The position numbers and the translations under genes were made by a program. Positions 13,667 through 17,430 of a stretch of 17,430 nt of DNA are shown here, one piece after another. Positions within the stretch are counted from its first letter, which is position 1; every line of letters starts with the position of its first letter. This DNA is from Prevotella sp. UBA3757 (GTDB lineage: Bacteria; Bacteroidota; Bacteroidia; Bacteroidales; Bacteroidaceae). The DNA lies in contig DFGF01000015.1 in assembly GCA_002371715.1 (NCBI GenBank), forward strand, positions 1 to 17,430, given 5' to 3'. The notes below the pieces were generated by a model. It saw only the letters and a program-made list of their open reading frames with translations. It was not told the DNA's origin and made no database searches.

Positions 13667-15490
13667 ATGAAGCAAACGAATCGTTACCAGTGGCGACTGA
13701 CAACCACCCTCATCGCCGCCCTCAGCCTACTGACGGCATGTACCGTCACTGACAATCCCACGGGCTACGACCCCGTCATATCAGAAGACGAGATGTTCAC
13801 GGAGCGACTGGTACCCGTGGCCGACCCACAGGGCAATGCCATCGGCACGGTTATGCTGCGCTTCTACAACGACATGCCCAGTGTGGCCTACGTCAGCATC
13901 AGCCGCTTTCAGAGCATGATGTATCCTGGCACCACCGTACAAGTGGAGAAGATGTCCGCCAACCAGTATCTGCTGACCAGCCCCTGCGGCACGGCAACGG
14001 TTGACACGGCCACGGACACCTTCCGGTCCGACGACTACGAGGCCTTCACCAACATGATGGGCATGGTGCAGCCGGGCATGCCCAACACCACCTACGACGC
14101 GCTGCCCATGCTGCGGTGGAAGTCGCTGGAGGTCACGCCCCGCCAGGTCAGCGTCGCCCTCGATTATGGCCAGTACGGCATCGACCTCAGGGCCGACGGT
14201 ACTGACGTCTACTTCCCGTTTGCCACCGTCTCCGACCTCTATACCGACGGATACATGCACCTAGCAGCCTACAACGGCCAAAGCGTCATGATGGCGCCCG
14301 ATGGTGCCTACTCCCTCGACGCTGGCTATCCCAAGGGTTTCATCACACCCATCCTGCAGGAGACGCGCACAGCCGACATGGCCGACTTCAGCTACCGTAA
14401 CCTCTGCTTTACGCTGACCAACTTCTTCGGCTACCCAGGACGCGCACTCCTCGAAGCCAGCATGAGGGAGAAGGGCCTTGACCAGGCCCTGCAGAACTAC
14501 GGACTGGCCGGCACCACCACCCGCGAACTGCTGCAGTCCACCGACATGTACGACTACATGGGCGGCATGGCTACACTGGGCTTCCTGCTCGACGATGGCG
14601 GCCACACCTATACCGACGTGACCCGCATCAGCAACATCAGCGGCAATGCCGACTTCAAGGCGAAGGCCGACGACGTCATCATGTACAAGAAGCTGGCCTT
14701 CTTCGACTACTGTCCGGAATACCAGAAATACTTGGATGACAGCAAAAGCATCCGCCAGATTAAAAAGCAGCTGGACTCATGCCGCAAAGAGCAGTTCGGC
14801 CCGGGTGTCAACTACTACAAACATGGCAACACGGCCTACTGTCTCTTCAACAGCTTTATGTGCGAATACGCCGGCTGGGAGGCGTTCTACCGTGGCGAGG
14901 GTCCCAAGCCTACGCTTGCCGATGTCCCCGACGACTGGCTCCTCATCCTGATTGATGCCCTGGAGAAGGCCGAGAACGACCCCGAAGTCAAGAACTTCGT
15001 GCTCGACATCACCACCAACGGCGGCGGCTCGTCAGACATCGTAGCCTTCATCACCTCGCTCTTCTGCAACAAGGCCGACCTCTACTACGAGAACGTGCTG
15101 ACGGGCCAGCGCATGAAGTGCTCATACGAGGTAGACCGCAACCTCGACGGACGCTTCGACGCCGAGGACAGCGAGACGCAGTACCACCTCAACTTTGCCC
15201 TGCTCGTCAGCCCCTACAGCTTCTCGTGCGGCAATCTGCTGCCCTCCCTGCTCAAGGACTACGGAATACCGCTCATCGGCCAACAGACGGGCGGCGGCTC
15301 CTGTTGCGTGCTCTTCAATCCCACGGCCGAAGGCTTCGGCTACCGCTACTCTTCCCACAGGGCACGCATGATCAACCTCCAGGGCCAGAACATCGACCAA
15401 GGCATTACGCCCCACTACACACTCGACACCATCGACGACTTCTTCAACGTCAGCAAGGTAGAGCAACTCATCAACGAGTACTACCGTTGA
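13667..15490 (+). CDS. S41-peptidase-like lipoprotein
   Basis: This is a 607-residue envelope protein with a lipoprotein signal ending in Leu-Leu-Thr-Ala-Cys25. The C-terminal half has the marks of the S41 (tail-specific/C-terminal processing) protease fold: DDGGHTYTD at 309-317, VLDITTNGGGSSD at ~445-457, and SPYSFSCGN with Ser520 as likely nucleophile, followed by IGQQTGGGS. No clear PDZ signature is seen in the N-terminal ~250 residues, which look like an unassigned beta-rich domain. It starts 15 nt after the symporter stop and is probably in the same transcript, though its role in sugar use is unclear: it might process a surface protein or be an inert relative. Several cysteines (CDYCP-like, GSCC) are unusual for an exported protein. 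Confidence 0.82.
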   Translation: MKQTNRYQWRLTTTLIAALSLLTACTVTDNPTGYDPVISEDEMFTERLVPVADPQGNAIGTVMLRFYNDMPSVAYVSISRFQSMMYPGTTVQVEKMSANQYLLTSPCGTATVDTATDTFRSDDYEAFTNMMGMVQPGMPNTTYDALPMLRWKSLEVTPRQVSVALDYGQYGIDLRADGTDVYFPFATVSDLYTDGYMHLAAYNGQSVMMAPDGAYSLDAGYPKGFITPILQETRTADMADFSYRNLCFTLTNFFGYPGRALLEASMREKGLDQALQNYGLAGTTTRELLQSTDMYDYMGGMATLGFLLDDGGHTYTDVTRISNISGNADFKAKADDVIMYKKLAFFDYCPEYQKYLDDSKSIRQIKKQLDSCRKEQFGPGVNYYKHGNTAYCLFNSFMCEYAGWEAFYRGEGPKPTLADVPDDWLLILIDALEKAENDPEVKNFVLDITTNGGGSSDIVAFITSLFCNKADLYYENVLTGQRMKCSYEVDRNLDGRFDAEDSETQYHLNFALLVSPYSFSCGNLLPSLLKDYGIPLIGQQTGGGSCCVLFNPTAEGFGYRYSSHRARMINLQGQNIDQGITPHYTLDTIDDFFNVSKVEQLINEYYR

Positions 15491-15524
15491 CGGCACGATA
15501 AAAAAGCAAAAATACTGCGAATCA

Positions 15525-15556
15525 TTTGGAAGTTTAAAAGATAATGCCTATCTTTG
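15525..15556 (+). promoter_or_regulatory. Bacteroidota promoter of the Rpn-family gene
   Basis: TTTG at 15525-15528 and TATCTTTG at 15549-15556 are separated by 20 nt, matching the TTTG-N19-21-TAnnTTTG consensus exactly. The start codon lies 28 nt after the -7 box. This separates the gene from the upstream operon. Confidence 0.8.
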
Positions 15557-15584
15557 CAAGAAATAATTCTAAGTAAGGCATGCT

Positions 15585-16457
15585 ATGGCAGACGACATCA
15601 AGGAGAAATACATTAATCCGTATACCGACTTCGGATTCAAGAAACTGTTTGGAACAGAGATGAACAAAGACTTGCTCGTCAGTTTTCTCAATGCCCTGTT
15701 TAACGACAGCACCAAAGAAATCGAGGACGTACAGTACCTGAACAGTGAAAGCCTCGGCGAAAGCTATGGCGACCGCCGCTCCGTGTTCGATGTCTACTGT
15801 ATAGCAAAGGACAACAGCCGCTTCATCGTAGAGATGCAGAAGGCCGAGCAGACCTATTTCAAGGACCGAAGTCTCTATTACACTACCACACCCATCCGCC
15901 AGCAAGCCAAGAAAGGCAAATGGGACTACCGCCTGGACAATGTCTACACGGTGGGCATCCTCAACTTTGTTTTCCCCAACGACGAATATCCTGCAGACGA
16001 CTGTCGCCATGAAATCAAGCTCATGGACACAAAGGACCATCATATATTCTATGATAAGCTGAGCTTCATCTATCTGGAGATGCCTAAGTTCGTCAAGACA
16101 GAAGACGAACTGGAGACGATGTTCGACAAATGGATGTTCGTACTCCACAACCTCTACCGTCTGCTGGAGCGGCCCAAAGCCCTGCAGGACCGCATCTTCC
16201 AAAAGTTGTTCGAACAGGCAGAGATTGCTAAGTATAACGAAGTCGAGCGCCGTCAGTACGAAGAAAGCCTGAAAGAATACTGGGACTACACTAACACGTT
16301 GGACACTGCATTTAGTAAAGGAGAACAAAAAGGACGAGTCGAAGGCAGGGCTGAAGAAAGAATAGAGAATGCCCGCAATCTTAAAGCAAATGATGTACCC
16401 ATAAACATTATTGCTAAAAGTCTAGGTCTCACGCCCGAGGAAATCGAAGCACTATAG
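15585..16457 (+). CDS. Rpn-type PD-(D/E)XK nuclease / putative transposase family protein
   Basis: This 290-residue protein belongs to the Rpn/PDDEXK_2 family, whose characterised E. coli members are DNA endonucleases that promote RecA-independent recombination. The opening NPYTDFGFKKLFGTE is the family hallmark. The nuclease core is visible: Asp69 in RRSVFDVYC, then Glu83-x-Gln85 in FIVEMQKAEQ (an E-x-Q variant of the catalytic E-x-K), followed by the RSLYYTT helix. The C-terminus has a charged KGEQKGRVEGRAEERIENARNLK-like helix and a small helix-turn-helix-like end (IIAKSLGLTPEEIEAL), typical of the family. It has its own consensus promoter. Despite the transposase label there are no terminal inverted repeats around it. 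Immediately downstream sit two copies of a palindromic repeat. Confidence 0.9.
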   Translation: MADDIKEKYINPYTDFGFKKLFGTEMNKDLLVSFLNALFNDSTKEIEDVQYLNSESLGESYGDRRSVFDVYCIAKDNSRFIVEMQKAEQTYFKDRSLYYTTTPIRQQAKKGKWDYRLDNVYTVGILNFVFPNDEYPADDCRHEIKLMDTKDHHIFYDKLSFIYLEMPKFVKTEDELETMFDKWMFVLHNLYRLLERPKALQDRIFQKLFEQAEIAKYNEVERRQYEESLKEYWDYTNTLDTAFSKGEQKGRVEGRAEERIENARNLKANDVPINIIAKSLGLTPEEIEAL

Positions 16458-16470
16458 ATCCTCCCCAAGC

Positions 16471-16524
16471 AGACCCACCACAAGCAGACCCTCCCCCTGC
16501 CCCTCCCTGAGAGGGAGGGGAGTA
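16471..16524 (-). repeat. Palindromic dispersed repeat, inverted copy
   Basis: CCCCTCCCT (16500-16508), GAG, AGGGAGGGG (16512-16520). Read on the minus strand it reproduces the unit inside the symporter (13233-13288), including the GGAGGGTCTGC tail. It starts 14 nt after the Rpn-gene stop. The hairpin might end transcription, but no U-tract follows. Confidence 0.85.
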
Positions 16525-16548
16525 GATACTTTCATCAGTAGAACATTT

Positions 16549-16574
16549 TACTCCCCTCCCTCACAGGGAGGGGC
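16549..16574 (+). repeat. Palindromic dispersed repeat, direct copy
   Basis: 26 bp identical to 13234-13259, with stem CCCCTCCCT/AGGGAGGGG around CAC. It lacks the GGAGGGTCTGC tail and is followed by an A-rich stretch. With the inverted copy 25 nt upstream it forms a head-to-head pair of palindromes. The rest of the spacer (to 16690) holds only a small ATTCAA/TTGAAT inverted repeat at 16591-16608 and nothing I can assign. Confidence 0.85.
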
Positions 16575-16691
16575 CAAATTAAAAAAACAAATTCAATTAA
16601 TCTTGAATGGTCGCAAAGCGAGGAGTCGTCATCGACGAAGTCGCTCACTATTCTAAACCAAGAGTATTGATTGCAAAAATTAGAGAAAAAA

Positions 16692-16723
16692 CTTGCTCGT
16701 TACAAAAATAAACCTTATCTTTG
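16692..16723 (+). promoter_or_regulatory. Bacteroidota promoter of the small two-gene unit
   Basis: CTTG at 16692-16695 and TATCTTTG at 16716-16723 are 20 nt apart. The -7 box is perfect and the -33 box has three of four bases. ATG 16745 lies 21 nt after the -7 box. Confidence 0.72.
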
Positions 16724-16744
16724 CATCGTAATAAGCAAAAACGT

Positions 16745-16900
16745 ATGGCACAAGTAGAATATATATCCATCAAAAATGCATCTAGACGCGTTTTGGACAA
16801 AATGCGTATGATAGGCGAACAGAAAGCCCAGAGGCTCCAAGAAGTACAGGAGCGGTGGGATGCAGGCGACTACAAGGAAGTAGAGGTCGTTCAGCTATAA
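16745..16900 (+). CDS. Small charged protein, 51 residues, function unknown
   Basis: A 51-codon frame begins MAQVEYISIKNASRRVLDKM and ends in VEVVQL. It starts 21 nt after a good promoter and stops 2 nt before the next gene. The centre (about 15-40) is likely one amphipathic, Lys/Arg/Glu/Gln-rich helix; no signal peptide, membrane segment or Cys/His metal motif is present. The promoter, the tight spacing and the clean frame argue that it is real. I do not recognise a family. Size and position before a larger cytoplasmic protein resemble an antitoxin or chaperone-like partner, but nothing in the sequence proves this. Confidence 0.68.
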   Translation: MAQVEYISIKNASRRVLDKMRMIGEQKAQRLQEVQERWDAGDYKEVEVVQL

Positions 16901-16902
16901 CA

Positions 16903-17394
16903 ATGGAGAAACTCATCAGAATCTTTAAGTCGCCGCAAGGTGATGTTTATCACATCACTCTGTCAGAGGATTATGGTATTTTGTCTCCTCAAGTCAAGGA
17001 AACTCTAGGTGACGTACATATTGTTGGAATAGAATTACGTCGATTGTCTGGCTGGCATTCCACAGGACATGAGGTGCTTGCAGCCCTTGAAAAGACTATA
17101 GCAGATTATTTCCTTCAGAATGACAATGTCATCATTTGTTATTACTGCGATTTCATTAATCCTATTCCTCATACCAAGAAAAACAAAATGCCTCCGCAGG
17201 AGTACCGAAGCAAGCTGTTTGACGTAATGTTTCAAAGATATGCAAAACATCATGGTATAAATAATGTCCGTTTGTCAGTGGTGGAGATTAATGGCACTGA
17301 TGAAATTTATTATTTCCACGTCATTTACAGAGAGATACACTCCATGTTAGCTGCTCTAATTGGTAGTGACCTGAAAGAAGGGTTTGGCAAATGA
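16903..17394 (+). CDS. DUF6169-like protein of unknown function
   Basis: A 163-residue soluble protein. VIICYYCDFINP, EYRSKLFDVMFQRY and YYFHVIYREIHSMLAALI resemble the Bacteroidota family DUF6169 (a small alpha/beta protein with a Tyr/Cys-Asp strand and a terminal helix), recalled from memory and not verified. The frame extends upstream to 16855, but that part overlaps the 51-residue gene; ATG 16903 (MEKLIRIF) gives a 2-nt gap and is preferred. Base composition is clearly more AT-rich than the genes before 15500, which hints at accessory or acquired DNA. No signal peptide or catalytic motif is seen. The pair with the small gene upstream suggests joint action. Confidence 0.72.
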   Translation: MEKLIRIFKSPQGDVYHITLSEDYGILSPQVKETLGDVHIVGIELRRLSGWHSTGHEVLAALEKTIADYFLQNDNVIICYYCDFINPIPHTKKNKMPPQEYRSKLFDVMFQRYAKHHGINNVRLSVVEINGTDEIYYFHVIYREIHSMLAALIGSDLKEGFGK

Positions 17395-17430
17395 GTCTTT
17401 TTAATAATTACTGCCACCCATCCTCACGGA

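Noticed and set aside
15534..16328. Antisense open frame (264 residues) opposite the Rpn-family gene
   Set aside because: The sense frame has clear family motifs and a consensus promoter; the antisense product is only a hydrophobic mirror with no domain.
15585..16457. Insertion sequence with its transposase
   Set aside because: The Rpn/PDDEXK family often carries the transposase label, but no terminal inverted repeats or target duplications flank this gene; the nearby palindromes are both on one side.
16616..16646. Hairpin GCGA...TCGC in the spacer before the small unit, as a regulatory RNA or terminator
   Set aside because: The arms pair only partly and no U-tract or known RNA motif is present.

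Overview
The window looks like chromosome of a Bacteroidales bacterium, most likely Prevotella-like. Three things point there: promoter boxes of the Bacteroidota type (TTTG, about 20 nt, TAnnTTTG), few Shine-Dalgarno sequences, and the gene families themselves (PurL with fused amidotransferase, large secreted glycosidases, S41 lipoprotein, Rpn-type PD-(D/E)XK protein). The genus is an inference. Most of the window is GC-rich; the last ~700 bases are visibly AT-richer.

Layout. 1-1743 is the 3' half of purL (purine synthesis), followed by two short chromate-transporter-type genes (1774-2364, 2389-2967). A small exported FMN-binding protein (complement 2980-3366) faces them and is divergent from an alpha/beta-hydrolase lipoprotein (3454-4341). 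From 4394 to 15490 runs a tightly packed, probably single operon: a 1423-residue multi-module secreted glycosidase, a GH78-type alpha-L-rhamnosidase, a DapA/NanA-family class I aldolase, a sodium:solute symporter, and an S41-peptidase-like lipoprotein. The first four genes overlap by 4, 4 and 10 nt. After it come an Rpn/PDDEXK transposase-family gene (15585-16457), a repeat-filled spacer, and an AT-rich two-gene unit: a 51-residue protein and a DUF6169-like protein.

How the genes may work together. The large glycosidase combines a GH43-like propeller, a sialidase-like propeller and an (alpha/alpha)6 domain. The last two resemble the GH143/GH142 pair that, from memory, acts on rhamnogalacturonan II, where GH143 releases the 2-keto-3-deoxy sugar acid DHA. 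A rhamnosidase, a pyruvate-type aldolase and a symporter next to it would fit release, import and cleavage of such a sugar acid. This is a hypothesis from fold resemblance and gene order.

The most unusual feature is that five protein-coding genes carry in-frame low-complexity or palindromic DNA repeats in loops or tails: purL, the first chromate gene, the big glycosidase (9-bp CTAG repeat), the rhamnosidase (13 copies of a 7-bp repeat, so potentially phase-variable) and the symporter (a GC-rich palindromic element that recurs in both orientations after the Rpn gene). No RNA genes, CRISPR array or complete insertion sequence were seen.
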